This document shows, in pieces, positions 44,485-52,613 of a DNA stretch of 64,000 nt; position 1 is the first letter of the stretch, and each line of letters begins with the position of its first letter. Source of the stretch: Massilia sp. WG5 (GTDB lineage Bacteria; Pseudomonadota; Gammaproteobacteria; Burkholderiales; Burkholderiaceae_D). The translations under genes and the position numbers were made by a program. The stretch is taken from assembly GCF_001412595.2 (NCBI RefSeq), contig NZ_CP012640.2:5890001-5954000 (forward strand), in the 5' to 3' direction. The notes under the pieces were generated by a model. The model saw nothing but the letters and a program-made list of their open reading frames with translations, had not been told where the DNA came from and ran no database searches.

Positions 44485-45123
44485 ATGGAACACAATCAGA
44501 ATGGCAATCCGCTGCGGGTCGGCATCGGCGGGCCGGTCGGCTCCGGCAAGACCGCGCTGTGCGAGATGCTGTGCCGGCGCATGCGCGAGCGCTACGACAT
44601 GGCCGTGATCACCAACGACATCTACACGCGCGAGGACATGGAGATCCTGCTGCGCGCCGACGCCCTGCCGCCCGAGCGGCTGATGGGCGTGGAGACGGGC
44701 GGCTGTCCGCACACGGCGATCCGCGAGGACGCCTCGATCAACCTGGAGGCGATCGCGCGCCTGCAGGCCGAGTTCCCGGCGCTCGAGCTGGTGCTGGTCG
44801 AGTCGGGCGGCGACAACCTGGCCGCCACCTTCAGCCCCGAGCTGTCGGACCTGACCCTGTACGTGATCGACGTGGCCGGCGGCGAGAAGATCCCGCGCAA
44901 GGGCGGTCCCGGCATCACCCGCTCGGACCTCCTGATCATCAACAAGACCGACCTGGCGCCGCACGTGGGCGCGAACCTGGACGTGATGGCGCGCGACGCC
45001 AGGCAGCAACGCGGCAAGCGGCCCTTCGTCTTTACCAACCTGCGCACCGGCGAGGGCGTCGACGAGGTGGTCGCGTTCATCCATGAGCAGGGCCTGCTGG
45101 ATCAACAAGGAGAGCGAAAATGA
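44485..45123 (+). CDS. ureG: Urease accessory GTPase UreG
   Basis: A 212-aa SIMIBI-class GTPase that drives nickel transfer into urease. The P-loop is [11 protein letters not shown]; the Cys-Pro-His metal motif is in [12 protein letters not shown]; the guanine-specificity NKTD is in [13 protein letters not shown]. The ATG at 44485 follows AGAAAGGA; an ATG five codons earlier overlaps the ureF stop and is a less likely alternative. The stop overlaps the ureJ start (ATGA, 45120-45123). Confidence 0.96.
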   Translation: MEHNQNGNPLRVGIGGPVGSGKTALCEMLCRRMRERYDMAVITNDIYTREDMEILLRADALPPERLMGVETGGCPHTAIREDASINLEAIARLQAEFPALELVLVESGGDNLAATFSPELSDLTLYVIDVAGGEKIPRKGGPGITRSDLLIINKTDLAPHVGANLDVMARDARQQRGKRPFVFTNLRTGEGVDEVVAFIHEQGLLDQQGERK

Positions 45124-45680
45124 AACACACGATGCGATACGCAGCCGCGGCCGGCCTGGCCGGCCTGGTGCTGGCGCTGCCGGCGGCCGCCCATCCGGGG
45201 CATGGCGAGAGCGGCCTGGCGGCCGGCCTGCTGCACCCCCTGACGGGTCTCGATCACCTGCTGGCGCTGCTGGCGGTGGGACTGTGGAGCCGGCGCCAGC
45301 GCCATGGCATGGTCTTGCCGCCGGTGTTCCTGGTGCTGATGGCCCTGGGCGCCTCCTGCGCCGGGATGCTGGCGCAGGGCCTGCTGCCGGCGCTGGAAAC
45401 CTCGATCGCGGCCACGGTACTGCTGCTCGGCGTGCTGGCGGCGGCCGCGCTGCGCATGCCGCCGCAGCTGGCGGTGGCTTTGGCCGGGCTGTGCGGCTTC
45501 CTGCACGGGCTCGCGCACGGCCAGGAACTGGCGGGGACGGCCAGCGGCGCCGGCTTCCTGGCGTCCAGCGCGCTGCTGATGGGAGCGGGAATGCTGGTGA
45601 GGCTGGAAGAAGGCTCGCGCCGGATGGCGGGCGCGACGATTGGCGCCGCGGGCTTATGCCTGCTTGCGGGCTTCTTCTGA
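45120..45680 (+). CDS. ureJ: HupE/UreJ family protein (probable nickel permease)
   Basis: A 186-aa inner-membrane protein of the HupE/UreJ family, small secondary transporters for nickel or cobalt. It opens with a signal-anchor/signal peptide ([20 protein letters not shown]) and the family motif [19 protein letters not shown], with [14 protein letters not shown] next; a second family block is [15 protein letters not shown]. About five or six hydrophobic segments follow. As the last urease gene it probably supplies nickel. Its 3' end overlaps the convergent acyltransferase by 27 bp. Confidence 0.92.
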   Translation: MKHTMRYAAAAGLAGLVLALPAAAHPGHGESGLAAGLLHPLTGLDHLLALLAVGLWSRRQRHGMVLPPVFLVLMALGASCAGMLAQGLLPALETSIAATVLLLGVLAAAALRMPPQLAVALAGLCGFLHGLAHGQELAGTASGAGFLASSALLMGAGMLVRLEEGSRRMAGATIGAAGLCLLAGFF

Positions 45681-46292
45681 ACCCGGCTCGGCCAGGCGGA
45701 TCGGGGCCGCATCCCTCGGATACATCGCCTGCACGCCTTCATAGGCCTTGGCGATCGCCGCCATGTCGGCGGCTTCGTCGCCGGTCAGCATGATGGTCTT
45801 GGTGACGTCGACGACCTTCTTGCCGTAGTCGAGCGCGACCAGCAGCACCGGCACCTGGGCCGCCATCGCGATGCGGTAGAAGCCGCTCTTCCAGTAGGGG
45901 CGGTAGCCGCGCGTGCCTTCCGGCGTGATCGCCAGCCAGAACCATTGCGAGGCCAGCATGTTCTCGGCCAGGCGCCGGATCGCGCCCTGCGGGGCGCTGC
46001 GGTCGACCGCGACGCCGCCCCAGTAGCGCATCACCACGCCCATCGGGCCGCGGAACAGGGAATCCTTGGCCAGCCAGCGGAAGTGCAGGCCAACCGCCCA
46101 TTTCGCCAGCAGGCCGACGAAGAAGTCCTTGTTCGAGGTGTGCGGATAGACCACGGCGATGCCGTGCGGGCCGGGCAGGTTCTTGAAGTACAGCTTCCAG
46201 CCGATCATGTTCAGCAGGCGCAGGGCGGTGCGCTGGCCCCAGCTTGGCAGCGCCGCCGGACGCATCAGGTGTTCTTGCAAGGGTTCGTGCAT
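45654..46292 (-). CDS. 1-acyl-sn-glycerol-3-phosphate acyltransferase-like protein
   Basis: A 212-aa PlsC-family acyltransferase. The catalytic HX4D box appears as HTSNKD (His51, Asp56) in VVYPHTSNKDFFVG. The acyl-acceptor motif TPEGTR is in LAITPEGTRGYRP. Family members esterify lysophosphatidate or related acceptors at the inner membrane. The PHTSNKD variant is typical of a subgroup of short PlsC-like proteins whose true acceptor is not established. An AAAGAGA ribosome-binding site precedes the ATG. It is convergent with ureJ. Confidence 0.88.
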   Translation of the reverse strand: MHEPLQEHLMRPAALPSWGQRTALRLLNMIGWKLYFKNLPGPHGIAVVYPHTSNKDFFVGLLAKWAVGLHFRWLAKDSLFRGPMGVVMRYWGGVAVDRSAPQGAIRRLAENMLASQWFWLAITPEGTRGYRPYWKSGFYRIAMAAQVPVLLVALDYGKKVVDVTKTIMLTGDEAADMAAIAKAYEGVQAMYPRDAAPIRLAEPGSEEARKQA

Positions 46293-46462
46293 CGTATCTC
46301 TTTCAGCCGGGCTTCTTCCATTGCGCCCCGGAAATTAAAGCGGGGATTCTATAGCGGGAAAAAACGCCGGACAAGCGAAAAAGCTGGAAGCGTTGTAGCG
46401 CCGTCGGTATCATGCCTTGCCCAAGCAACAATACTCACATCGTGGTGAGGAGGAATTTAACG

Positions 46463-46804
46463 ATGGACATCAAGATTTTTCACAATCCGCGCTGCGGCAC
46501 TTCGCGCACCACGCTCGGCCTGATCCGCGAGGCGGGCCATGAGCCGGAAGTGATCGACTACCTCGCGCACCCGCCGGCGCGCGAGCAGTTGCGGGAGATG
46601 ATCGCACGAGCTGGCTTGAGCGTACGCGATGCCGTGCGCAGCAAGGAAGCCGTGTACGGCGAGCTCGGCCTCGATGGCGCCGCCGACGACGCCCTGCTCG
46701 ACGCCATGGTCGCCCACCCGGTGCTGATCAACCGTCCCTTCGTGATCACGCCGAAGGGCGTACGCCTGTGCCGGCCATCGGACCTGGTCAAGGACATCCT
46801 GTAG
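46463..46804 (+). CDS. arsC: Arsenate reductase (glutaredoxin-dependent, ArsC family)
   Basis: A 113-aa thioredoxin-fold enzyme reducing arsenate to arsenite with glutathione and glutaredoxin. The ATG at 46463 follows GAGGAGGA. The catalytic Cys11 is in HNPRCGTSR, and the substrate-binding ITPKGVRLCRPS and NRPFV stretches are conserved. There is no arsB/arsR nearby, so it is an isolated ArsC/YfgD-like gene, and the in vivo role in arsenate resistance is likely but not proved by context. Confidence 0.92.
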   Translation: MDIKIFHNPRCGTSRTTLGLIREAGHEPEVIDYLAHPPAREQLREMIARAGLSVRDAVRSKEAVYGELGLDGAADDALLDAMVAHPVLINRPFVITPKGVRLCRPSDLVKDIL

Positions 46805-46820
46805 AAACCCAGCCGCCCTC

Positions 46821-47945
46821 TCAGTGCTGGCAGGCGCCGAGGTCGATGGCGTCGAGCTGGTCCCGCAACTTGCCGTAAAAGTCGGACCCGTCGGCGCCAT
46901 GCTCGAGGCCCTTGCCGATGGCCGCTGAATTCGCCGCCAGGCGGAAATCCGGTGCGCCGCTGCGCGTATAGCCGATGAAGCCGGGCGCGGCGGCCACGGT
47001 GCCGGAGTGGCGCATGCCTTCGGCCAGGCGCCAGTCGCCTTCCCGGTTCCCGTAGACCAGATTGTGGCGGTAGCTGTTGTGCCGGCCCGCTGGGCCCAGT
47101 TCGGCCACGCCGCGGCGGTTGTCGAACACGATGTTGTTGACGACATGGTTCTGGTCCCCGCCGGCGGCGAGGATGCCGGTGTCCGAGCCCGCGATCGTGT
47201 TGTTGAGGACCACGAGCTTGCGGGCCCCCCGCCACAGGCGGATACCGGCTCCGGCAATGCGGTAGACGATGTTGTTGCGTACCGTTCCCGGCGTGTCCAG
47301 GTCGATGCCCTGCACCTCGCGGCAACCGGGCGCGCCGACCTCGTGCACGCTGTTGCCGACCACCATGGACAGCATGCGCTCGCCCTTGCCATGTCCTTCG
47401 CTGTCGACGGCGATCCCGGCGCCGCCCTTGCTGCAGGGAAGAAGGGTCGCGATGTGGTGCACGTGGTTGAGGGCGATGCGGTTGTAGGCGCCGCTGCTGT
47501 GGATGCCGGTGGTCCAGGCCTGGCCGGCCATGTGGGCGGCGCCGTCGATCTCGAAGCCCTGGATGTCGACATGGCTGGCGCGGTTGTCCCAGGCCGTGGC
47601 GCTGCCGGACTGCGGCGGCGGCACCAGGCGCGCCTGCCAGCGTTCGGTGGCGCGGAACACGATGCGCGCATTCGGGAGCCCGCTGACGCCGGTGCGGAAA
47701 CCGCCCTGGTAGGTGCCGGGCAGGACGTTCACCGTGGTGCCGGGGGTGACCAGCTGGGCCGCCCGCGCCAGCGAGCGCAGCGGTGCGGCGAGGGTGCCGG
47801 GATTGCTGTCGAGGCCGTCCTGCGCGACGAACAGCTCGGTCGGCACGATCTGGGGCGTGACCGCCACCGCATGCTCGTCCTTGACGGTGCAGGCAGCCAG
47901 GATGAAGACGAGCAGGAATAAGGAAGAGCGGCGTGTCAGTGTCAT
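46821..47945 (-). CDS. Parallel beta-helix surface lipoprotein
   Basis: A 374-aa predicted lipoprotein. The start MTLTRRSSLFLLVFILAAC gives a lipobox (LAAC), so the mature protein should be acylated on the Cys at residue 19. The rest is a right-handed parallel beta-helix of pectate-lyase/DUF1565 type: YVxxxGxDxNPGT-like opening (LFVAQDGLDSNPGTLAAPL), PGTYQGG, and NNxIxGxxxG-type turns such as NNIVFDNRRGVAEL. No pectate-lyase catalytic set is recognised. Polysaccharide binding or cleavage at the cell surface is the general expectation. It is divergent from the aldo/keto reductase. Confidence 0.82.
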   Translation of the reverse strand: MTLTRRSSLFLLVFILAACTVKDEHAVAVTPQIVPTELFVAQDGLDSNPGTLAAPLRSLARAAQLVTPGTTVNVLPGTYQGGFRTGVSGLPNARIVFRATERWQARLVPPPQSGSATAWDNRASHVDIQGFEIDGAAHMAGQAWTTGIHSSGAYNRIALNHVHHIATLLPCSKGGAGIAVDSEGHGKGERMLSMVVGNSVHEVGAPGCREVQGIDLDTPGTVRNNIVYRIAGAGIRLWRGARKLVVLNNTIAGSDTGILAAGGDQNHVVNNIVFDNRRGVAELGPAGRHNSYRHNLVYGNREGDWRLAEGMRHSGTVAAAPGFIGYTRSGAPDFRLAANSAAIGKGLEHGADGSDFYGKLRDQLDAIDLGACQH

Positions 47946-48085
47946 GGTTGCGCGGCATGGAGCAGCTAACCAATCCAGTGTGCTCGCTGGATTACCGCGC
48001 AAGCACGTCTGCCTCAATCTCGCTCTTGAGCGCGCACAAGTGGCGCGCCTGGGTTATCGTCGGCTTTTACGCACAAGGAGGGAGC

Positions 48086-48934
48086 ATGAACGCTTTGCTG
48101 TTGCCGTCCGGGAACCGGATTCCCGTACTCGGCCAGGGCACCTGGAATATGGGCGAGGACCCGGCCGCGCGTCACGACGAGGTGGCGGCCCTGCGCCTCG
48201 GGCTCGAGCTGGGGGTGACGCTGATCGACACGGCCGAGATGTATGGCGAGGGCGGCGCCGAGGAAGTCGTGGGCGAGGCGATCGCCGGCCGCCGCGATGA
48301 CGTGTTCCTGGTCAGCAAGGTGTATCCGCACAACGCCGACCGCCGCGGCGTGCAGGCCGCCTGCGAGCGCAGCCTGCGGCGCCTCAAGACCGACTGCATC
48401 GACCTCTACCTGCTGCACTGGCGCGGCAATGTGCCGCTGGCAGAGACGCTCGAAGCCTTCATGCGCCTGCGCGAGCAGGGGAAGATCCGCGACTTCGGCG
48501 TCAGCAATTTCGATCTGGACGACATGCTGGAAGCGGTCGCGCTGCCGGGCGGCGAACTGATCGCCACCGACCAGGTGCTGTTCAACCTGAGCCAGCGCGG
48601 CATCGAGTGGGAGCTGCTGCCGTGGTGCCGCGAACGGCGGCTGCCGGTGATGGCCTATTCGCCGCTCGAATCGAACCCGGACGAGCAGCACGGCCTGCTG
48701 GGCAATCCGCAACTGGCCGCGGTCGCGCGCCGCCATGGCGTGACGCCGGCCCAGGTGGCGCTGGCCTGGCTGCTGCGCCAGGATGGGGTGGTGGTGATTC
48801 CGAAGGCGGTGCGCCCGCAGCACGTGCGCGAGAACCGCGCCGCGCTGGACCTGGTGCTGACCCAGGAAGACCTGGCCCAGCTCGACGCCGGTTTCCCGGC
48901 GCCACGCCGGCGCCGTCCGCTCGCGATGCGCTAG
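48086..48934 (+). CDS. Aldo/keto reductase
   Basis: A 282-aa NADPH-dependent TIM-barrel oxidoreductase. The ATG at 48086 follows AAGGAGGG. The catalytic tetrad is Asp48 and Tyr53 (LIDTAEMYG), Lys78 (LVSKVYP) and His111 (LLHWRG). The C-terminal cofactor segment VVVIPKAVRPQHVREN is normal. It is close to the YeaE/MdlC-like branch acting on aldehydes such as methylglyoxal, but the physiological substrate is not known. Its stop overlaps the stop of the convergent GADEF-EAL gene by 4 nt. Confidence 0.92.
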   Translation: MNALLLPSGNRIPVLGQGTWNMGEDPAARHDEVAALRLGLELGVTLIDTAEMYGEGGAEEVVGEAIAGRRDDVFLVSKVYPHNADRRGVQAACERSLRRLKTDCIDLYLLHWRGNVPLAETLEAFMRLREQGKIRDFGVSNFDLDDMLEAVALPGGELIATDQVLFNLSQRGIEWELLPWCRERRLPVMAYSPLESNPDEQHGLLGNPQLAAVARRHGVTPAQVALAWLLRQDGVVVIPKAVRPQHVRENRAALDLVLTQEDLAQLDAGFPAPRRRRPLAMR

Positions 48935-50715
48935 GCCGCTTGCTCCAGCGACGAGCGCAGCCAGTCCAGCAAGGCCGGCGAGGTCAGCGGCCGGCTGAAC
49001 AGGTAGCCCTGGCCCTTGGCGCACTGCTGGTCGCGCACGGCGGCGGCCTGGGCCTCGGTCTCGATGCCCTCGGCCACCGTGTTCATGCCCAGGCTCTGGG
49101 CGACCTTCACGGTGGCTTCGATCAGCACCCGGTGGTGGTGGCTGGTGTCGGCCTGGCAGACGAAGGAGCGGTCGATCTTGACCGTGTCGACCGGCAGCTG
49201 GTGCAGGCTCGACAGCGAGGAATAGCCGGTGCCGAAGTCGTCCAGCGCCAGCGTGATGCCGAGCGCCTTCAATTCATGCAGGCGGTCCTGCACCTGCTGG
49301 TCCTGGGCCGCCAGGCTTTCCGTCACTTCCAGCTGCAGCTGGGATGGATGCATGCCGGCGTCCTCCAGGATCGCGCGCACGGTCTGTGGCCAGTTCGGCT
49401 GGCCCAGCTGGGCGCGCGACAGGTTCACCGCCAGCAGGCGCGGCGCGGCCGGGCCGAGTTCGCGCTGCCAGGTCATGAAGTCGCGGCAGGCGCGGCGCAG
49501 CACGAAGTCGCCGAGCGCGCCGATCAGGCCCGTTTCCTCGGCCACCTGGATGAATTCGAAAGGCGGCACCACGCCGCGCAGCGGATGCTGCCAGCGCACC
49601 AGGGCCTCGACCCCGGCCGACAGGTCGGTGCCGCCGTCCGGGCGCAGGCCGACCACCGGCTGGTAGACCACGAACAGCTGGTCGTCGAGCAGGGCCTGGC
49701 GCAGGTCCGCTTCGGTGTCGGCGCGGCGCGCGGCGCGTTCGCGCATGGCCGGCTCGAACACCGTGCAATAGGCGCCGCCGGCGCGCTTGGCCTCGACCAT
49801 GGCGATGCTGGCGTCGCGCAGCATTTCGCCCGCCAGGTCACTGGCATCCGCGCTCCAGACCAGGCCCATCGACAGCTTGCAGGTGATCTCCTGGCCGCCC
49901 GGCAGCTGGTAGCTTCGTCCCAGCGCCTCCAGCAGGCGCGCCGCCACGCGCTCGGCGTCCTCGCGGCGGCGCAGGCCGTCCAGCAGCACCGCGAATTCGT
50001 CGGCGCCGACCCGGGCCGCCAGCTGGCCGGTGGCGGCGTTCGGATCGATGCGGTCGCTCGGCGGGCGCAGGGTGGCGCGGATGCGCTCGCCGATCTGCAC
50101 CAGCAGGCGGTCGCCGACGGCCTGGCCGTGGGCGTCGTTGATCTGGCGGAAGCGGTCGCAATTCATGAACAGCAGGGCAAAGCCGCTGCTGTTCGGTGCG
50201 AGCCCCGGCAAGCGCCCCAGCATCTGCTGGGCCTGTTCCAGCAGCGCTTCGCGGTTCGGCATGCGGGTCAGGGCGTCGGTGCGGGCCGCCGTCTTCAGGC
50301 GCCGCGCCAGCCTTTCCTGTTCGCGCTGGACCTCGTGCGTGGCGTCCGTGACCACGGCCATCAGGCGGGTCGGATCGAGTTTCAGCACCGACAGCGACAG
50401 CCACTGCGGCGCACCCGGCGTGGCCGACTCGCCCAATTGGAGGCGCAGGCCTTCGCAGACCGCGCCCGAGGCTTCGCTGAAGTTGTCGGTCAGCTCGCGC
50501 AGCTGCGGCGCCACGCCGGCCAGCACGGTGAACAGGTTGTCCATGCTGCCGTCGCGCACCAGCGGCATCAGGAGGCTGGACGACATCGGATTCAGCATGT
50601 CGACGGTGCCGTCCAGGCTCGCCTGGACCAGGCCGATCGGGGCCCGGTACAGGAACTGCACCAGGGCTTCGTAGGCGTCGACCTTGCCCGCTTCGATCTG
50701 CATCTCAGGCTGCAT
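48931..50715 (-). CDS. PAS-GADEF-EAL protein, probable c-di-GMP phosphodiesterase of the PYP operon
   Basis: A 594-aa soluble protein. An N-terminal PAS-like domain (about 12-135, APIGLVQASLDGTVDMLNP) is paralogous to that of the neighbouring cyclase. The GGDEF domain (about 145-315) is degenerate at the signature (RVGADEFAVLL), so cyclase activity is doubtful and GTP sensing is possible. The EAL domain (about 335-585) is intact: EAL in GVEALVRWQ, NLS, EVTESL, DDFGTGYSSLS, and AEGIETE. It should hydrolyse c-di-GMP. It overlaps the upstream cyclase by 11 nt and is third in the pyp operon. It is convergent with the aldo/keto reductase. Confidence 0.9.
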   Translation of the reverse strand: MQPEMQIEAGKVDAYEALVQFLYRAPIGLVQASLDGTVDMLNPMSSSLLMPLVRDGSMDNLFTVLAGVAPQLRELTDNFSEASGAVCEGLRLQLGESATPGAPQWLSLSVLKLDPTRLMAVVTDATHEVQREQERLARRLKTAARTDALTRMPNREALLEQAQQMLGRLPGLAPNSSGFALLFMNCDRFRQINDAHGQAVGDRLLVQIGERIRATLRPPSDRIDPNAATGQLAARVGADEFAVLLDGLRRREDAERVAARLLEALGRSYQLPGGQEITCKLSMGLVWSADASDLAGEMLRDASIAMVEAKRAGGAYCTVFEPAMRERAARRADTEADLRQALLDDQLFVVYQPVVGLRPDGGTDLSAGVEALVRWQHPLRGVVPPFEFIQVAEETGLIGALGDFVLRRACRDFMTWQRELGPAAPRLLAVNLSRAQLGQPNWPQTVRAILEDAGMHPSQLQLEVTESLAAQDQQVQDRLHELKALGITLALDDFGTGYSSLSSLHQLPVDTVKIDRSFVCQADTSHHHRVLIEATVKVAQSLGMNTVAEGIETEAQAAAVRDQQCAKGQGYLFSRPLTSPALLDWLRSSLEQAA

Positions 50716-52030
50716 CCGGTTCTCCGTTCCAGCACTCGACCCGGTTGCGCCCGTTCGCCTTGGCGGCGTACAGGGCGCGGTCGGCGCGCTTGATCAGGGT
50801 GTCGAGGTCGAGGGGTTCGCCCTCGTCGATGGCGGCGATGCCGGCGCTGACCGTGTAGGCGATCGCGACGCCGTCGCATACCGCCGGCTGGCCTGCCACC
50901 AGCTGGCGCAGGCGCTCGGCGACGACGGCGGCGCCGTCCATCGTCGAGGAGGGCAGCAGCACGGCGAATTCCTCGCCGCCCACGCGCGCCACCACGTCGA
51001 CCTGGCGGAAGGTCATCGACAGCGCCGCGCCGAGCTGGCGCAGCACGCAGTCGCCGGCCGGGTGGCCGTAGCGGTCGTTGATCTGCTTGAAATGGTCGGC
51101 GTCGAACAGGATCAGCGCGGTCGGGCGCGGCGTGCGGCGGTTGCGCGTCAGCTCCAGTTCGGCCGCCTCGAAGAAGGCGCGGCGGTTGGCGACGCCGGTC
51201 AGTTCGTCGCAGAACACGGATTTGCGGCGCTGGGCGATGGCCTCGCGCTTGTCGCTGATGTCGCGCAGGACCAGGCAATAGGCCGGTTCGCCGTCGTCGC
51301 AGGCGTCCGGATCGCGGTCCGGCAGCGGCGAAATCATGGCGCTGCCCCAGAACTGGCTGCCGTCGGCGCGCAGGCGCGGGCCTTCTTCCAGGCTCCAGCC
51401 ATTCGCGTCGGCTTCGCGCAGGCGGTCGTGCACGCGCTCCGGCGTGCTCGAATCCTCCGGATAGAAGACCGAATAAGGCCGTCCGACCACCGAGGGCGTG
51501 AAGCCGGTGACGCGGCCGATGGTTTCGTTCCAGTCGCTGACCCGGCCCTGGCGGTCCAGGCCCACCAGCGCGTAGTCGCTGATGCTGGTCAGCAGGGCGT
51601 TCAGCCAGGCATCGCTCTGGCGCAGCTGGCGATCGCGGCGCACCTGTTCGCTGACGTCCTGCAGCACCGCCATCAGGCGCGAGCCGTCCAGCTTCAGGAG
51701 GCTGAGCGACAGCACGTGCGGCACGCGCATGCGCTTGCCGGGCGCGCCGCTGTTCAGGTGGATGTGCAGGCCGTCGCAGACCATGCCGCTCGGGCGGGGG
51801 AAGGTCGTGCACAGGCGGCGCAGTTCCGGCGCCACGTCTTCCAGCGCGGTGAACAGGTTGGTGAGGGTGCCGTCACGCGAGAGCGGCATCAGGAGCTGGG
51901 CCGAGATCGGATTGATCATCACGATCTCGCCGTCGATACCGGTCTGCACCAGGCCTACCGGGGCCAGGTACAGGAACTGGATCAGCGCCTCGTGCTCGGC
52001 CGCGAGCTGCGCGTGGGCGTCGCCGTTCAC
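50705..52030 (-). CDS. PAS-PAS-GGDEF diguanylate cyclase of the PYP operon
   Basis: A 441-aa soluble cyclase. The GTG start at 52030 overlaps the pyp stop (GTGA), the tightest possible coupling. PAS 1 (about 8-135, APVGLVQTGIDGEIVMINP) is paralogous to that of the downstream EAL protein; PAS 2 (about 140-265) contains LVGLDRQGRVSDWNETIGR. The GGDEF domain (about 275-435) is intact as GGEEF (VARVGGEEFAVLLP), with an RxxD inhibitory site (RQVD) five residues before it. The context argues that PYP controls it, either by contact with PAS 1 or by co-assembly. No heme or flavin motif is obvious in the PAS domains. Confidence 0.92.
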   Translation of the reverse strand: MNGDAHAQLAAEHEALIQFLYLAPVGLVQTGIDGEIVMINPISAQLLMPLSRDGTLTNLFTALEDVAPELRRLCTTFPRPSGMVCDGLHIHLNSGAPGKRMRVPHVLSLSLLKLDGSRLMAVLQDVSEQVRRDRQLRQSDAWLNALLTSISDYALVGLDRQGRVSDWNETIGRVTGFTPSVVGRPYSVFYPEDSSTPERVHDRLREADANGWSLEEGPRLRADGSQFWGSAMISPLPDRDPDACDDGEPAYCLVLRDISDKREAIAQRRKSVFCDELTGVANRRAFFEAAELELTRNRRTPRPTALILFDADHFKQINDRYGHPAGDCVLRQLGAALSMTFRQVDVVARVGGEEFAVLLPSSTMDGAAVVAERLRQLVAGQPAVCDGVAIAYTVSAGIAAIDEGEPLDLDTLIKRADRALYAAKANGRNRVECWNGEPDAA

Positions 52031-52419
52031 AGCTTGCGCTGCACCAGCACGTAGCGTTGTGCGCTGCCCGGTTCGGCCAGCAGGCGCAGTTTCACTTTCA
52101 CCGGGCGCATGCGCAGGGTCAGCACGTAGTCGATGGTGTCGTCCAGAGCGGCGCCGTCGTCCTGGGCGTCCTCGAAGCGCTGGGCCACCATGAAGTTGTT
52201 CAGGCAGGGCGCGACGTTGGTGAACAGGGGCTGGCCCAGCACGCGCGGGCCGGTCAGGCCGGCAGCCTCGGATTCGGTCTGGTTGTATTGACGAACATTG
52301 GTCTCGGCATCGAAACCGATCACGCCGAAGTCCAGGCGGTCGAGTTGTTCGGGGTTCAGTTGCGCCAGCTGGCCATGCAGGCCGGGCGCGGTAAAGGTCA
52401 GGTCGGTGGCGGCGGTCAT
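52027..52419 (-). CDS. pyp: Photoactive yellow protein (PYP)
   Basis: A 130-aa blue-light photoreceptor of the PAS fold. It aligns over the full length with Halorhodospira PYP with a +3 offset. It keeps the chromophore-ligating Cys72 (NVAPC, = Cys69) and the hydrogen-bond partners Tyr45 and Glu49 in QYNQTE (= Tyr42, Glu46). LDFGVIGFDAETNVRQYN and MRPVKVKLRLL match the PYP core. Thr50 and Arg52 of the reference are replaced by Ala53 and Leu55, which should shift absorption or photocycle kinetics. The p-coumaryl cofactor is attached through a thioester after activation by the divergent ligase. It is first in an operon with a cyclase and an EAL protein. Confidence 0.94.
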   Translation of the reverse strand: MTAATDLTFTAPGLHGQLAQLNPEQLDRLDFGVIGFDAETNVRQYNQTESEAAGLTGPRVLGQPLFTNVAPCLNNFMVAQRFEDAQDDGAALDDTIDYVLTLRMRPVKVKLRLLAEPGSAQRYVLVQRKL

Positions 52420-52469
52420 GGGCGGCGTGGTCGCGATAAAAAGTGAAGATTGTTGCAGCTAAGAAACGA

Positions 52470-52501
52470 ATGGTGACATGCTGCTTACCGCCTGTCAAAT
52501 C
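52470..52501 (-). promoter_or_regulatory. Promoter-like element facing pyp
   Basis: On the minus strand the 32-nt element begins GATTTGACAG, containing a perfect TTGACA -35 at 52493-52498. After a 17-bp spacer it ends CACCAT (52470-52475), a poor -10. The element is 50 bp upstream of the pyp ATG. An element with the same ends and spacing faces the divergent ligase. Confidence 0.55.
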
Positions 52502-52540
52502 AATCGTGCAACTGTGTCACATCGGCGCAAGCGGCCTCGG

Positions 52541-52572
52541 GATTTGACAGCCGCGCCGCCCGCCTGCACCAT
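52541..52572 (+). promoter_or_regulatory. Promoter-like element facing the coumarate ligase gene
   Basis: The plus-strand copy of the same design: GATTTGACAG (TTGACA at 52544-52549), 17-bp spacer, CACCAT at 52567-52572. It ends 41 bp before the ligase ATG. The matching ends and spacing with the minus-strand copy suggest common control of both directions. Confidence 0.55.
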
Positions 52573-52613
52573 CCGGGACACCGCTTTCATATGAAGAAAA
52601 TAAAGAGAACGAG

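Noticed and set aside
50705..52498. A 597-codon start for the PYP-operon cyclase
   Set aside because: The extra N-terminal region is the shifted-frame image of the pyp gene; the GTG at 52030 overlapping the pyp stop gives a clean PAS-PAS-GGDEF protein.
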